A DNA stretch of 5,552 bases, taken from contig DAOVOU010000164.1 of the NCBI GenBank assembly GCA_030629475.1, positions 1 to 5,552 on the forward strand. The letters run 5' to 3'. The translations under genes were made by a program, and so were the position numbers. This DNA is from Desulfobacterales bacterium (lineage in GTDB: Bacteria > Desulfobacterota > Desulfobacteria > Desulfobacterales > C00003060). Shown one piece after another: positions 5,466-5,552 of the stretch. Below the pieces are notes generated by a model, which ran no database searches, was not told where the DNA came from, and was given only the letters and a program-made list of their open reading frames with translations. Within the stretch, counting starts at the first letter, position 1. The number at the start of each line of letters is the position of its first letter.

Positions 5466-5504
5466 AACTTTAGGCATTTTAGGCACTTCGAACTTTAGGC
5501 ACTT
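5466..5504. repeat. TTTAGGCA direct-repeat cluster overlapping the end of a gene
   Basis: AACTTTAGGCA occurs at 5466-5476 and 5491-5501, and TTAGGCACTT occurs at 5479-5488 and 5495-5504. This gives three copies of the TTTAGGCA core within 40 bases. The copy at 5495 supplies the TAA stop and the last codons of the partial gene at the right edge, so the repeat has either entered or set the end of that gene. Confidence 0.6.
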
Positions 5505-5552
5505 TTTTCTTCCAACGCAAGCTCAATCAGCCGGTCCAAAAGCTGACCGAAA
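5495..5552 (-). CDS. C-terminal end of an unidentified protein
   Basis: Only the last 18 codons and the TAA stop are in the window. Read on the minus strand from the right edge they give FGQLLDRLIELALEEKSA. The leucine- and glutamate-rich pattern suggests an amphipathic C-terminal helix. The frame is open to the edge and transcribed in the same direction as the other genes. The evidence is short, so both the gene and its product stay uncertain; no family can be named. Confidence 0.4.
   Translation of the reverse strand, partial: FGQLLDRLIELALEEKSA

Larger units (their letters stand above)
5018..5494. other. Non-coding region with repeat array upstream of the ATP-grasp gene
   Basis: This 477-base gap contains no convincing gene. 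An open frame of 120 codons on the minus strand (5486-5124) runs through the repeats, but copies of the same repeat fall in different frames and give unrelated peptides, so it is not a real protein. The region holds the GC-rich repeat/spacer array (5154-5404), a small hairpin CAGAT-CGAA-ATCTG (5428-5441), a direct-repeat cluster (5466-5504), and AT-rich DNA with an inverted repeat next to the ATP-grasp gene. Confidence 0.6.

Noticed and set aside
5124..5486. 120-codon open frame on the minus strand through the repeat array
   Set aside because: Copies of the same DNA repeat are read in different frames and yield unrelated peptides rich in Pro, Arg and Gly; no ribosome binding site or family likeness was seen.

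Overview
The window looks like a chromosomal piece from a sulfate-reducing bacterium of the Desulfobacterota (former Deltaproteobacteria). The main reason is a gene set in the order multihaem cytochrome c, then molybdopterin-oxidoreductase-like protein, then ferredoxin-like protein. This is the order and domain make-up of qrcA-qrcB-qrcC, the first three subunits of the Qrc menaquinone reductase of sulfate reducers. Short hairpin (REP-like) elements in the gaps also fit that group, but this rests on memory of such genomes, not on a search. All supported genes are on the minus strand, so transcription runs from high to low coordinates.

Layout in the direction of transcription. (1) 5552-5495: the last 18 codons of an unidentified gene. 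(2) 5494-5018: a non-coding stretch holding a repeat/spacer array (5154-5404) of five GC-rich units with unrelated 28-33 nt spacers, a small direct-repeat cluster, and an inverted repeat before the next gene. (3) 5017-4268: an ATP-grasp (RimK-like) ligase gene starting at GTG. Nine bases later, and in the same reading frame, comes 4258-3779, a small multi-pass membrane protein of unknown function. (4) 3778-3307: a long gap with a probable terminator, a candidate promoter, and at least four different hairpin or tandem repeat elements, forming a long leader to the next operon. (5) 3306-2623 qrcA, 2598-259 qrcB, and 119-1 qrcC (5' part only), with a REP-like hairpin and a short direct repeat between qrcB and qrcC.

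Functionally, QrcA should take electrons from periplasmic cytochrome c3 (fed by hydrogenases and formate dehydrogenases) and pass them through QrcB/QrcC iron-sulfur clusters to the membrane subunit QrcD, which is expected just beyond the left edge, where menaquinone is reduced. The ATP-grasp/membrane pair has no evident link to Qrc and appears to be a separate transcription unit. The most unusual items are the alternating repeat/spacer array at 5154-5404 and the single in-frame TAG separating the ATP-grasp and membrane-protein reading frames.
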